Below, piece after piece: positions 1 to 10,364 of a stretch of DNA of 64,000 nucleotides. Position numbers and translations under genes: made by a program. Each line of letters starts with the position of its first letter. Position 1 is the first letter of the stretch. The DNA is from Mesorhizobium neociceri (lineage in GTDB: Bacteria; Pseudomonadota; Alphaproteobacteria; Rhizobiales; Rhizobiaceae). The notes under the pieces are model-generated. The model made no database searches, was not told the DNA's origin, and saw only the letters and a list, made by a program, of their open reading frames with translations. Location of the stretch: NCBI RefSeq assembly GCF_013520985.1, contig NZ_JACDTY010000018.1:1-64000 (forward strand), written 5' to 3'.

Positions 1-159
1 GAGCAGGCCTTCGCAAAGATCAAACACTGGATGCGCCAAGCCCAGAAGCGAACCGTCGAGGACACTTGGCGCCACATCGGCCACCTCGTCGAAACCATCG
101 AGGCAGCCGAATGCAAGAACTACTTCGAAAACGCCGGGTACGCTTCCATCAAAACGTGA
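1..159 (+). CDS. IS630-family transposase, C-terminal end (partial)
   Basis: The frame is open from the first base of the window and ends at TGA 157-159, giving the last 52 residues of a protein. The sequence (EQAFAKIKHWMRQAQ, then ETIEAAECKNYFENAGYAS near the end) matches the familiar tail of IS630/Tc1-type DDE transposases. In that family this segment carries the last catalytic Glu and the helix around ECxNYFxNAGY. The rest of the gene and the left end lie outside the window. The bases just after the stop should hold the right inverted repeat and a TA target, but I cannot fix the exact boundary. It is unrelated in function to the metabolic genes that follow. Confidence 0.8.
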   Translation, partial: EQAFAKIKHWMRQAQKRTVEDTWRHIGHLVETIEAAECKNYFENAGYASIKT

Positions 160-201
160 AAGACTCTAGCCTATCGCAAGGCCGGCACTACAGCAGCCGA
201 C

Positions 202-408
202 CTACCCCTTCCGCAACGTCTCGACATCGGTCTTGCCGACATACCAGTCGCGCGCGTTGACCTCTTCGAACACCACCCAGACGTCGTCATTGCCGAGCCC
301 GGTGGCGTCCATGATGGCTGCCGTGACCTTTTTGGCGATGTCAGCCTTCTTGCCCACCGGATCGGCGGCGATCACTTCCTTGACGATGCGGATGTTGACG
401 AATGGCAT
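202..408 (-). CDS. 4-oxalocrotonate tautomerase-family protein
   Basis: A 68-residue protein beginning MPFVNIRIVKE. In the 4-OT family the initiator Met is removed and Pro is the catalytic base, so a Pro at position 2 directly after Met supports both the family and this start. An upstream in-frame Met would place Pro internally and was rejected. A GGGGAGG ribosome site precedes the ATG. Length is normal for small tautomerases (60-80 residues). The physiological substrate cannot be inferred; such proteins isomerise 2-hydroxymuconate-like enols. It lies 165 bp downstream of the SMP-30 family gene on the same strand and could be co-transcribed. Confidence 0.85.
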   Translation of the reverse strand: MPFVNIRIVKEVIAADPVGKKADIAKKVTAAIMDATGLGNDDVWVVFEEVNARDWYVGKTDVETLRKG

Positions 409-573
409 GACGTCCTCCCCTTGAATTATGCCTGATACCGCCACTGGCCGACGGCTTCGAAATTCGCTCCGGCGAACCCGATTGAGGCGGTTCCGGCAGC
501 CGCAGCGCGACCGGCGCCGCAGGCAGGCGCAGAAACGTCGTCAAAGGCTGCCAGAGAAGCGTTTCCAGCAGCC

Positions 574-1494
574 TCAATAGGTCTTGGCCCCGTTCACCAT
601 CAGCCGCACCATGTAGAGCGAGGTCGTGCCGGCGATGTAGAGGCAGTTCAGCTTGTTGCCGCCGAACACGCAATTGGCGGTCACTTCCGGCACCTTGACC
701 TTGCCGATCAGCGTGCCGTCGGGATCGTAGCAATGGATGCCGTCGGCGGCACTGGTCCAGATGCGGCCGGCCTCGTCGAGCCGGAAGCCGTCGAACAGCC
801 CGGCCGTGCAGTCGGCGAACACCTTGCCGCCCGAGACCTTCTTGCCGTGCTTGCCGACGGTGAAGACCCGCATATGCGCCGGGTTCTGCGCGCCATGGGT
901 GCGGCCGGTGTCGACGACATAGAGCTGGCTTTCATCGAGCGAGAAGGCAAGTCCGTTCGGCCGGACCATGTCGGTGATGACGGCTTCGACCTCGCCTGTA
1001 TCAGGATCGATCCGGTAGACGTAACAGGCGCCGATCTCGCTCTCGGCCTTGTCGCCCTCATAGTCGGTGTCGATGCCGTAGCTCGGATCGGTGAACCAGA
1101 TCGAGCCATCCGAGCGCACCACGACGTCGTTGGGCGAATTCAGCCGCTTGCCTTTCCATTTGGCCGCGATGGTGGTGACGGAGCCGTCATACTCGGTGCG
1201 ACTGACGCGGCGGCCGGAATGTTCGCACGTCACCAGCCGTCCCTGGCGGTCGACGGTGTTACCGTTGGAATTGCCGGAGGGCTGACGGAACACGCTGACA
1301 TTGCCGTCGGTCTCGTCATAGCGCAGCATGCGGTTGTTGGGGATGTCGGACCAGACGACATAGCGGCCGGCGGCGAACCAGGCCGGCCCTTCCGCCCACT
1401 GACACCCGGTGAACAGCTTTTCCACCTGCGCGTTGCCGTTGAACAGGCGCGCGAAACGCGAATCGAGAATTTCGTAATAGTCTGCGGTCGCCAT
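574..1494 (-). CDS. SMP-30/gluconolactonase/LRE family hydrolase
   Basis: A 306-residue six-bladed beta-propeller protein. Visible family signatures are EGPAWF in the first blade, the metal-binding motif SPNDVVVRSDGSIWFTDPSYG, and later RPNGLAFSLDES and DGFRLDEAGRIWTSA. The Glu, Asn and Asp residues of these blades ligate a divalent cation in characterised lactonases. The start at MATADYYEIL is preceded by GGGAGGAAATGC. No signal peptide is seen, so it is probably cytoplasmic. It probably opens a sugar lactone; the exact substrate (glucono-, xylono- or other lactone) is not determinable here. Confidence 0.85.
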   Translation of the reverse strand: MATADYYEILDSRFARLFNGNAQVEKLFTGCQWAEGPAWFAAGRYVVWSDIPNNRMLRYDETDGNVSVFRQPSGNSNGNTVDRQGRLVTCEHSGRRVSRTEYDGSVTTIAAKWKGKRLNSPNDVVVRSDGSIWFTDPSYGIDTDYEGDKAESEIGACYVYRIDPDTGEVEAVITDMVRPNGLAFSLDESQLYVVDTGRTHGAQNPAHMRVFTVGKHGKKVSGGKVFADCTAGLFDGFRLDEAGRIWTSAADGIHCYDPDGTLIGKVKVPEVTANCVFGGNKLNCLYIAGTTSLYMVRLMVNGAKTY

Positions 1495-1781
1495 GCATTT
1501 CCTCCCGGCATCACGTGACGCGCGGATCAAGCCAGCCTGCGAGCGAGATGGCAAGATGGCGCATGCGCAATTTGTAAGACAAAAGGCATACGGCCAGCTT
1601 TGGCTCGCCAGCCTGTCCGGCCGGGCATGGTGCTCTTAGCGCTGCATTAACCGGCTATGCGTCCTGTGCAATGGTGCATTGCAACATCTTCTTTTTGCAT
1701 CGCACCATTCCTATGTCATGCTGCGTAAAGTCAAGGGAGGAACAATTCGCCGCTGGTATGCGGCACGAAAGGACCCTTGCT

Positions 1782-1949
1782 ATGGCTTTTGACAACCTCT
1801 TCTCCCGCGCACGTGCCTCGATGGCCAAGCGCAAGCACTACAACCGTCTCGTCGCCGAGATCGAGAACCTGACGAGCCGCGATCTGGCCGATTTGCGCGC
1901 CGACCGCTCGGAAATGCTCTACCAGGTCCACAAGCAGATCTACGGCTGA
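1782..1949 (+). CDS. DUF1127 domain mini-protein
   Basis: A 55-residue basic protein, MAFDNLFSRARASMAKRKHY and onward, containing the DUF1127 core LTSRDLADLRADRSEM. The ATG at 1782 is preceded by AAGGAC at good spacing; longer in-frame starts (from 1671) add non-conserved residues. In alphaproteobacteria short arginine-rich DUF1127 proteins have been linked to RNA turnover and to phosphate and carbon physiology, and are often induced under stress. Nothing here shows which role applies. A second, longer DUF1127 gene lies at 52226-52480 on the minus strand. Confidence 0.8.
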   Translation: MAFDNLFSRARASMAKRKHYNRLVAEIENLTSRDLADLRADRSEMLYQVHKQIYG

Positions 1950-1983
1950 GCTTTTCAGACGACCGTCCGACTGTGGGGCACGA

Positions 1984-2128
1984 CCCCTCACCCGGATTGC
2001 CAAACCGAATTGCAACAGCAATTCGGGCAATCCGACCTCTCCCCAAGGGGAGAGGAGCTTGCACCAACGCCTCTGTCTCTTCTCCCCTGGGGGAGAAGGT
2101 GGCCGCGTAGCGGCCGGATGAGGGGGCC
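1984..2128. repeat. Palindromic intergenic repeat, family A copy 1
   Basis: About 145 bp made of nested inverted repeats: outer arms CCCCTCACCCGG and CCGGATGAGGGG, an inner GAATTGC...GCAATTC arm, and two TCTCCCC/GGGGAGA hairpins. The same element recurs in opposite orientation at 8563-8711 and in a shorter form at 13894-14013. It fills the gap between the convergent DUF1127 gene and ccmG, ending 12 bp from the ccmG stop. Elements of this kind are multicopy in Mesorhizobium and could act as transcript-end hairpins. Confidence 0.85.
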
Positions 2129-2139
2129 TGGCGCCGCCG

Positions 2140-2718
2140 TCAGCCCGGCACTGCCAGCGCCTTTTCTATCTGCGGCAACAACAAATCTCTCGCTGACTCC
2201 CCCGTCAGCGGCCCGACATGCTTGTAGGCAATCTTGCCATCCTTGCCGATGACGAAGGTTTCCGGCACGCCGTAGACGCCCCAGTCGATCGCGGTGCGGC
2301 CGGCTTCGTCGACGCCGATGGCCTGGAACGGATTACCGAGATCACCGAGGAACCGGCGCGCATTTTCCGGCTGGTCCTTGTAGTTCAGTGCGGCAAGCGT
2401 GAAGCGCTTGTCCTGCGACAGCGCCAAAAGCACCGGATGTTCTTCCCGGCACGGCGCGCACCACGACGCAAAGACGTTGACCAGCGTCACTTTGCCGGCG
2501 AACGTTTTCGAATCCAGCCCCGGCAGGTTTGATCCTTCCAGCGCCGGCAGATTGGTCTGCGGCGCAGGCAGGCCGATCAGCGCCGACGGCACTTCCGCTT
2601 CGTCACGTCCCGACAAAAGCTGCAACAGGAAAAGACCGGCCAACCCGAGGAAAACCAGCAGCGGCAACAGCACGATCAAGCGGCGGCGCGGCGCCGGCGT
2701 TTCGCTTTCAGTGGTCAT
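2140..2718 (-). CDS. ccmG: Thiol:disulfide interchange protein CcmG/DsbE
   Basis: A 192-residue membrane-anchored thioredoxin. One N-terminal membrane helix (about residues 13-35) is followed by a periplasmic thioredoxin fold with active site WCAPC (Cys87 and Cys90). The cis-Pro loop GVPETFVI and the segment WGVYGVPET are typical of DsbE/CcmG. It reduces the apocytochrome c CXXCH motif before haem ligation in system I cytochrome c maturation. The ATG overlaps the ccmD stop (ATGA), so translation is probably coupled. It is the last gene of the ccm operon. Confidence 0.93.
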   Translation of the reverse strand: MTTESETPAPRRRLIVLLPLLVFLGLAGLFLLQLLSGRDEAEVPSALIGLPAPQTNLPALEGSNLPGLDSKTFAGKVTLVNVFASWCAPCREEHPVLLALSQDKRFTLAALNYKDQPENARRFLGDLGNPFQAIGVDEAGRTAIDWGVYGVPETFVIGKDGKIAYKHVGPLTGESARDLLLPQIEKALAVPG

Positions 2719-2882
2719 GTCTTACTGGCCTTGTCCGAACGACGCCGCACGCCGGCCGCTTCGAGTTCCGCCAGTTCGCGCTTGCGAGCTCGCTGGTCGA
2801 GCAGGATCCAGCCGATCAGCCCGGCCAGCACGATCGCCGTAATGCCATAGGCGGCGGTGACATAAAGGGCGTGTGCGCTCAT
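2715..2882 (-). CDS. ccmD: Haem exporter protein CcmD
   Basis: A 55-residue protein starting MSAHALYVTAAYGITAIVLA, with one membrane helix and a charged Arg/Lys/Glu-rich tail. This is the standard CcmD layout. CcmD is a small subunit of the CcmABCD complex that releases holo-CcmE. It ends in an ATGA overlap with ccmG, and its own ATG overlaps the stop of a short upstream frame (2879-3001). That is where the end of ccmC would normally be. Confidence 0.9.
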   Translation of the reverse strand: MSAHALYVTAAYGITAIVLAGLIGWILLDQRARKRELAELEAAGVRRRSDKASKT

Positions 2883-3001
2883 GCAGCCCGCTTCCCTTCC
2901 GCTGTCACTTCGCCGTGCTCGATCATGGACTTCCCATAGCTTTGCAGCTTCGGCTTCGCAATTGGCCGCGGCGCCGCAGCGGCCACATCAATCCGTTCCA
3001 T
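2879..3001 (-). pseudogene. Short frame at the expected ccmC position (possible ccmC 3' remnant)
   Basis: A 40-codon open frame begins inside the 3' end of ccmB and stops in an ATGA overlap with ccmD, the coupling expected of ccmC. It holds no CcmC features: no WWxWD haem-handling motif and no membrane helices. Only about 105 bp separate ccmB from ccmD, whereas ccmC needs about 750 bp. I read it as what is left after loss of ccmC, or as a fortuitous frame. The residues (for example KPKLQSYGKSMIEHGE) match nothing I recognise. Confidence 0.3.
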
Positions 3002-3653
3002 GCCGCAGCGCCAGCGCTGCCGCTACCGGCCCCAGCACGGCAAGAAACAGCGTCAGCGCGGCAAGAATGAGGAAGGGCTGCAGGAATGGGTCGGGATCGG
3101 CCACCGCGCCGTAGCTGGCCGAGACCCCGAAGATCAGCACCGGGATGGTCAGCGGCAGCACCAGCACCGAAATCAACAGCCCGCCGCGCGGCAGTGCCAC
3201 CGCCACCGCCGCACCGACGGCGCCGATGAAAGTGATGGCCGGCGTACCGACCAGCAGCGTCAGCGCCGTCGCGCCGATGCTGAGCGGCTCCATGTTCATG
3301 AACAGGCCGAGCAAAGGGGCGGCGACCACCAGCGGCAGAACGCTGCCCGCCCAATGCGCCAGGCACTTCACCAGCACCGTCAGCGCCAGTATGTGGCGAT
3401 CATTGCCGAGCACCAGAAGATCGAGCGAACCGTCCTCGCGGTCGGCCTGGAACAGCCGGTCGAGGCCGAGCAGGCAGGCGAGAAGAGAGCCGATCCACAG
3501 GATCGCCGGTCCGATGCGGGCGAGCAGCTTCAGGTCGGGGCCGACACCGAAGGGGATTGTGGCGATGACGGCGAGGAAGAAGATGACGCCGGTGAGCGCC
3601 CCGCCGCCGGCACGGATGGAGAGGCGGATGTCGCGGAGGAAGAGGGCTAGCAT
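2988..3653 (-). CDS. ccmB: Haem exporter permease CcmB
   Basis: A 221-residue polytopic membrane protein starting MLALFLRDIRLSIRAGGG, the usual CcmB beginning. About six hydrophobic segments are visible, with the conserved region LGLDRLFQADREDGSLDLL. CcmB pairs with the ATPase CcmA to drive release of haem-loaded CcmE for cytochrome c assembly. The ribosome site is weak. The start lies only about 24 bp from a palindromic repeat (3677-3834) that separates it from ccmA, so the usual tight ccmA-ccmB coupling is broken here. Confidence 0.92.
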   Translation of the reverse strand: MLALFLRDIRLSIRAGGGALTGVIFFLAVIATIPFGVGPDLKLLARIGPAILWIGSLLACLLGLDRLFQADREDGSLDLLVLGNDRHILALTVLVKCLAHWAGSVLPLVVAAPLLGLFMNMEPLSIGATALTLLVGTPAITFIGAVGAAVAVALPRGGLLISVLVLPLTIPVLIFGVSASYGAVADPDPFLQPFLILAALTLFLAVLGPVAAALALRHGTD

Positions 3654-3676
3654 GATTTGAGATGCCTGCGCTTGAG

Positions 3677-3834
3677 CACCCCCCTCTGTCCTGCCGGACA
3701 TCTCCCCCTCAAGGGGGGAGATCGGCCATCACGATTGCCTTCGCCAATCTCCGGCGCTGAAAGATGGTCGCGCCATAGAAGCTGCCAATCTCCCCCCTTG
3801 AGGGGGAGATGCCCGGCAGGGCAGAGGGGGGTGC
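3677..3834. repeat. Palindromic intergenic repeat, family B copy 1
   Basis: The outer arms are near-perfect inverted repeats: CCCCCCTCTGTCCTGCCGG...ATCTCCCCC on the left, and GGGGGAGAT...CCGGCAGGGCAGAGGGGGG on the right. A second copy lies at 32809-33019. This copy fills nearly the whole ccmA-ccmB gap, leaving 12 bp on the ccmA side and 23 bp on the ccmB side. Confidence 0.85.
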
Positions 3835-3846
3835 CTAGTGCCGACA

Positions 3847-4452
3847 TCAACCCGTTTCCCCCATCCTCAACTCCATCCCCTCGATCCCCAATGGCAGATG
3901 CGTCGCCGCGACAACAATCCCACCCTCCGCGCAATGCTTCGCCATCAACCCCGCAAAGCGCGCCTCCGAAGCCTTGTCCAACCCCGCCGTCGGCTCATCG
4001 AGCAGCCACAGCGGCCGATGGCTGACCAGCAATTTCGCAATCGCCGCGCGCCTTCTTTGCCCGGTCGACAAATACCCGAAGGGCAGATGGCCGATGCCGC
4101 CGAGACCGACCGTTTCCAGCGCCTCTTCTACACCCAGCGGCCCATCGCCGTTGAAATCGCGCCAGAAGCGCAAATTCTCCGTCACGCTGAGCGCCGTCTT
4201 CATCGCGTTGAGATGGCCGAGATAGTGGCAGGCCGAGGCGATCGTCGGAAACGTCTCGCCGCCGCCCTCGATTCGCACATCGCCTTCGGCTTTCGGCAGC
4301 AGCCCGGCGATGACCCTGAGCAGCGTTGATTTGCCTGATCCGTTCGGTCCGGTGACGACCAGCGCCTGGCCCTTCTCGATCGCAAAACCGATGCCGGAAA
4401 AGACCGTCTCGCCGCCGCGTTCGCCGCCCAGATTTTCGGCAATCAGCCGCAT
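3847..4452 (-). CDS. ccmA: Haem exporter ATP-binding protein CcmA
   Basis: A 201-residue ABC ATPase with Walker A GPNGSGKST (35-43), a signature region LSTGQRRR (about 128-135) and Walker B LWLLDEP (148-154). LSTGQ replaces the generic LSGGQ and is usual in CcmA. It powers the CcmABCD complex that frees holo-CcmE in system I cytochrome c maturation. The start at MRLIAENLGG matches the family; an upstream Met would add 16 unrelated residues. It is first in the operon and divergent from acnA. Confidence 0.92.
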   Translation of the reverse strand: MRLIAENLGGERGGETVFSGIGFAIEKGQALVVTGPNGSGKSTLLRVIAGLLPKAEGDVRIEGGGETFPTIASACHYLGHLNAMKTALSVTENLRFWRDFNGDGPLGVEEALETVGLGGIGHLPFGYLSTGQRRRAAIAKLLVSHRPLWLLDEPTAGLDKASEARFAGLMAKHCAEGGIVVAATHLPLGIEGMELRMGETG

Positions 4453-4519
4453 GCCTGCCCGTCCCGGAAACTTTACCGCGCGATAGCTGCCGCATCGCAC
4501 AAATTTGCCTGTCGCCTGT

Positions 4520-4548
4520 CTAGAACTATTCCAGAAAATTCTCTATAT
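4520..4548 (+). promoter_or_regulatory. Candidate acnA promoter
   Basis: CTAGAA (4520-4525) and CTATAT (4543-4548) with a 17-bp spacer resemble the rhizobial housekeeping pattern CTTGAC-N17-CTATAT. It lies in the ccmA/acnA divergent gap about 190 bp upstream of the acnA start, which implies a long 5' leader. This is a visual match only. Confidence 0.4.
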
Positions 4549-4737
4549 GCGGGTCATCCGTGCCAGCGGTCGGCACGGGAACAGAATTTGCGCCGAACCA
4601 GCGCACGCGCCGCCTTGAACGGCTCGGGTTGCTTGGGAGCGGACAGCGGAAATGGCCGTACCCGCACCTTTGCGCGTGATTGCATGCCCATCGGCGTCCG
4701 TTCCCTTTCAGGCTGAACAGACAAGGACGGACCGCAC

Positions 4738-7508
<2,771 letters not shown>

Positions 7509-7779
7509 AGTCTTTCCAAAGCATTGACTGCGCGGGACCAAAGTTCCGCCTTGTCTGCCCGCAGTAAAACCGGCCGGGATCAACAAAATTTCTCACAAGC
7601 TCTTGATGCCGTTCTCCGGATCGAACCGGGCGGTGAAGTGCTCCGCCCTGTTGCGGCCGTAGCTGCGGTTGCGTGGCCAAAAATTTCACCGCAACGTGAC
7701 TTCCCGTTGACTGTCGCTTCTGCCACAAATCTGGGCAACCAGAACAAGGCCGGCGTCACCGGCGGGAATCGGAACGACC

Positions 7780-8559
7780 ATGGCACCTCGACAAATTCTG
7801 CGGCTTGCGGCTTTTGCGCTGGCCTTCTCGGCGCTTGCCGGGAGCGGCTTTGCCGAGGAGCCCGGCACCGCTCAGGCAGACAAGCCGCAGAGCGACAAGC
7901 CCCTGGGCGTCGTCGAGCTGTTCACCAGCCAGGGCTGCAATTCCTGTCCGCCGGCCGACGCTTTCTTTGCCGAGCTGGCAGCCAAGGACAACGTCGTCGC
8001 GCTCGCCTACCACGTCAATTACTGGGACTATCTCGGCTGGCAGGACACGCTGAGCAACAAGGACAACACCGACCGGCAATATGACTATATGCGCGCCTTC
8101 GGCACGCGCTCGGTCTACACGCCGCAAGCCGTCATCAACGGCCGCAGCCATGTCAACGGCGCCAGCCGCAGGGAAGTCGACGGCGCGCTTGCCCGCATGG
8201 AAAAGTCCGGCGAAGGCATGCGGGTCAGCATCAAGGTCAGCCGCACCAGCGACCGCGTCATGATCGATACCGGCGACGCCGGCAGCGGCCCGAGCGACGC
8301 CCATGTCGTCATCGTCTATTTCGAGCCGCCACAGACGGTCACCATCGCCAAGGGCGAGAACACCGGCCGCAGCATGACCTACTGGAACGCCGTCTCCGGC
8401 ATCCAGACCGCCGGCATGTGGCACGGCAAGGCGCAGCGCTACGAATTGCCGATGACCGAGATCGTCAAGAAAGGCGGCTGCGCCGTGCTGCTGCAATCGG
8501 TCGGCAAGGACGGCCTGCCGGGGCCTATTCTGGGGGCGGCGTTTATTCACAAGCCGTAA
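7780..8559 (+). CDS. DUF1223 secreted thioredoxin-like protein
   Basis: A 259-residue protein with a signal peptide (residues 1-26, cleavage near GFAEE). The DUF1223 hallmark VELFTSQGCNSCPPAD places a CxxC pair at Cys53 and Cys56, followed by HVNYWDYLGWQDTL and RSVYTPQAVINGR. The fold is thioredoxin-like and probably periplasmic. No biochemical role is established for the family; redox activity is inferred from the CxxC. A family A repeat follows its stop and may end the transcript. Confidence 0.85.
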   Translation: MAPRQILRLAAFALAFSALAGSGFAEEPGTAQADKPQSDKPLGVVELFTSQGCNSCPPADAFFAELAAKDNVVALAYHVNYWDYLGWQDTLSNKDNTDRQYDYMRAFGTRSVYTPQAVINGRSHVNGASRREVDGALARMEKSGEGMRVSIKVSRTSDRVMIDTGDAGSGPSDAHVVIVYFEPPQTVTIAKGENTGRSMTYWNAVSGIQTAGMWHGKAQRYELPMTEIVKKGGCAVLLQSVGKDGLPGPILGAAFIHKP

Positions 8560-8562
8560 GAG

Positions 8563-8711
8563 GCCCCCTCATCCGGCCGCTCGCGGCCACCTTCTCCCCG
8601 AGGGGAGAAGAGGCTGAACCAGCGCCGGCGCGAACTCCTCTCCCCTCGGGGAGAGGTCGGATTGCCCCCGAATTGCTCTTCGCAATTCGGTTGGCAATCC
8701 GGGTGAGGGGG
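8563..8711. repeat. Palindromic intergenic repeat, family A copy 2
   Basis: The inverted counterpart of the 1984-2128 element: CCCCTCATCCGGCCGC at the left, TCTCCCC/GGGGAGA hairpins inside, then GAATTGC...GCAATTC and GGGTGAGGGG at the right. It starts 4 bp after the DUF1223 stop. The region 8712-9147 has no protein gene; it holds the terminator and structured RNA described separately. Confidence 0.85.
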
Positions 8712-8763
8712 ATGCGCCCGCAAATTGACACCGCAAGCCGTTCGGCAAATTCTTCACCCAGCC

Positions 8764-8804
8764 AAAAACAAAAAAACCGACGTCAGCTTGCTTCTGACGT
8801 CGGT
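8764..8804 (-). terminator. Rho-independent terminator, minus strand
   Basis: A perfect 11-bp stem (ACCGACGTCAG 8776-8786 with CTGACGTCGGT 8794-8804, 7-nt loop) is followed on the minus strand by an almost unbroken U-tract (A-run 8764-8776 on the plus strand). There is no T-run on the plus-strand side. No protein gene lies upstream on the minus strand for several kilobases, so it implies a non-coding transcript from the right. Confidence 0.85.
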
Positions 8805-8985
8805 CATTTAGGTTTTGGGATCGTCGCACCCGGTCTCTCCCTAAGGAAAGTCCGAGGTTGGTTCGATCCGACGCAGACCCGTGGGCGGGGGGCTTGGGGT
8901 TTACGAGCCGGTGCCGGACCGAACCGTCTCAGGCAACGCCGGTAAATTCGTCGGACATTGGGGCATGAGCGCGGATAAAATAAGG
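8805..8985 (-). ncRNA. Probable structured small RNA (unassigned; 6S-like possible)
   Basis: Read on the minus strand, 8914-8925 pairs with 8860-8871 over 12 consecutive bases using two G-U pairs. On the plus strand the same positions would be A-C mismatches. An outer stem joins 8951-8959 and 8847-8855 (8 of 9 pairs). The result is one long interrupted hairpin with a large one-sided internal loop and a C-rich terminal region, ending in the terminator at 8764-8804. A TTGCCA box near 8992-8997 and a TTATCC-like box downstream could be its promoter. A transcript of about 200 nt is expected. The shape recalls 6S RNA, but I do not recognise a consensus sequence. Confidence 0.55.
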
Positions 8986-9147
8986 CAGGAATGTGGCAAA
9001 GCATCACCAATTCAAACACCGCGTTTCAAAAAAGTGACTGGACGTTGCGAAAACAGCGCAGCCCCGGGATGGTTAGCCGGGTCTTGCAATTCCACCGCGA
9101 ACACGCCAACTTCTGCAAGCGAGATTCATTTTTAAAGGGATCGCGGT

Positions 9148-9534
9148 ATGACCGATCGCAGCGGTGGGACGGAGGATGGGGACGCATCCGCAATATTGAT
9201 CCCGCTGCACGAGGCGCGACGCGAACGCCTCGACCAGCCGGTTCGCTTCGACCGGCGTGAACTCGATGAGATCCTGAGACTCTACGGACGCATGGTCGCC
9301 GCCAATGAATGGCGCGACTATGCCATCGATCATCTCGCTGATCGCGCTGTGTTTTCGGTCTTCCGCCGGGCCAGCGAAGTGCCGCTGTTCCAGATCGTCA
9401 AAGACCCGAAACTGGCGCGCCGGCAAGGCGCCTTCGCCGTCATCGCCGCCGGCGGCCGCATCCTCAAGCGCGGTCAGGAACTCGGCCGCGTCCTCGGCGT
9501 CTTCGATGCTAAACTGAAGATTGTCCAGGCTTGA
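9148..9534 (+). CDS. DUF2794 protein
   Basis: A 128-residue protein with the DUF2794 core: VRFDRRELDEILRLYGRMV, then ANEWRDYAIDHL. The family is confined mainly to alphaproteobacteria and has no assigned function. The start ATG follows a TTTAAAGGGATCGC leader. No signal peptide or membrane helix is seen. An inverted-repeat block follows the stop, so it is probably monocistronic. Confidence 0.85.
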   Translation: MTDRSGGTEDGDASAILIPLHEARRERLDQPVRFDRRELDEILRLYGRMVAANEWRDYAIDHLADRAVFSVFRRASEVPLFQIVKDPKLARRQGAFAVIAAGGRILKRGQELGRVLGVFDAKLKIVQA

Positions 9535-9536
9535 CG

Positions 9537-9675
9537 CGGAACTGAAGAATTGGGGAATTGAAGAACTGAAGAGTTGAAGAAAAGGGGCACCTGACGGCCG
9601 ATATAACCGCCGCCCGTTGTTCTCAGCTCTTCAGATACTCAATTCCCCAGTTCTTCAACTCCTCAATTCCTCATC
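9537..9675. repeat. GAACTGAAGA / CTCAATTCC inverted-repeat block
   Basis: The left half contains AGAATTGGGGAATTGAAG, AACTGAAGAGTTGAAG; the right half contains TCTTCAGATACTCAATTCCCC, AGTTCTTCAACTCCTCAATTCC. The halves are mutually complementary in several registers, so they can form a large hairpin between the convergent DUF2794 and acetyltransferase genes. The right edge reaches the stop codon of the acetyltransferase. Confidence 0.75.
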
Positions 9676-10246
9676 TCCTCGGGCCCTCGCGAAATTTCCG
9701 CTCCGGCAGCGAATTCGAATCGGGCGGGATCGTTGCCCCACCATTCAGCGACAGCTGCATGAACACCGTATCCAGCCAGCGCCCGTGCTTGTAACCGGAT
9801 CCTTCCAGGCGGCCGGAATGGCGAAAGCCGAGCTTTTCATGCAGCCGCACCGAGGCGCTGTCGGCATGGCCGTCGCCGATCACAGCTACGATCTGGCGAA
9901 AGCCCGCGACACGGCAGGCCTCGATCAGCGCCTGCATCAGCATCAGCCCGACGCCCTGGCCCTTGGCGTCAGGCGCGACATAGACCGAATCCTCGACGAT
10001 GAAGCGGTAGGCCGGGCGCGGCCGGAAGGCGGCGGCATAGGCGTAGCCAAGCAATGCTCCATCCTTTTCCGCCACCAGATAGGGAAAGCCGCCACCCGTC
10101 AGGCTGTCGAAGCGCGCGCCCATCTCGGCGCGGCCGGGCGGCTCCAGTTCATAGCTCGCCGTGCCATGCGTCACCGCATCGGCGTAGATCTCTGTGATTC
10201 GGTCGAGGTCGCCCTCCAGGGCCGCGCGTATGGAAATAGTGCTCAT
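9671..10246 (-). CDS. GNAT family N-acetyltransferase (phosphinothricin acetyltransferase-like)
   Basis: A 191-residue GNAT enzyme. Residues 1-165 fit the PAT/Bar subfamily: IRAALEGDLDRITEIYADAV, GTASYELEPP, the acetyl-CoA loop VYVAPDAKGQGVGLMLM (Q/RxxGxG/A type), and SVRLHEKLGFRHSGRLEGSG. Relatives acetylate small amines such as phosphinothricin or methionine sulfoximine; the substrate here is unknown. The tail of about 25 residues (after LNGGAT) runs into an intergenic repeat and is probably non-conserved. Confidence 0.85.
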   Translation of the reverse strand: MSTISIRAALEGDLDRITEIYADAVTHGTASYELEPPGRAEMGARFDSLTGGGFPYLVAEKDGALLGYAYAAAFRPRPAYRFIVEDSVYVAPDAKGQGVGLMLMQALIEACRVAGFRQIVAVIGDGHADSASVRLHEKLGFRHSGRLEGSGYKHGRWLDTVFMQLSLNGGATIPPDSNSLPERKFREGPRR

Positions 10247-10295
10247 AATTTGTGCAAACGATTCATCTGCCTGCCATCACAGCAAAGGACGGCAC

Positions 10296-10328
10296 AAAAG
10301 GAAAGGGCGGCCGTTGGGCCGCCCTTTC
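10296..10328 (-). terminator. Rho-independent terminator of the BI-1 gene
   Basis: A perfect 12-bp stem GAAAGGGCGGCC/GGCCGCCCTTTC (10301-10312 and 10317-10328, 4-nt loop). On the minus strand it is followed by a short CTTTT tract. It lies 37 bp after the stop of the Bax inhibitor-1 gene. Confidence 0.8.
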
Positions 10329-10364
10329 GATATCAGCTGGTCCAGTTGCCTGGATGGAGACCGC

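Noticed and set aside
8840..8860. RNase P RNA-like GGAAAGTCCG on the plus strand
   Set aside because: The rest of the RNase P core is absent and the available space is too short.
8851..8880. tRNA T-arm-like GGTTCGATCC
   Set aside because: The flanking bases do not form the 5-bp T-stem and no acceptor or anticodon arm is present; the segment pairs instead in the long minus-strand hairpin.
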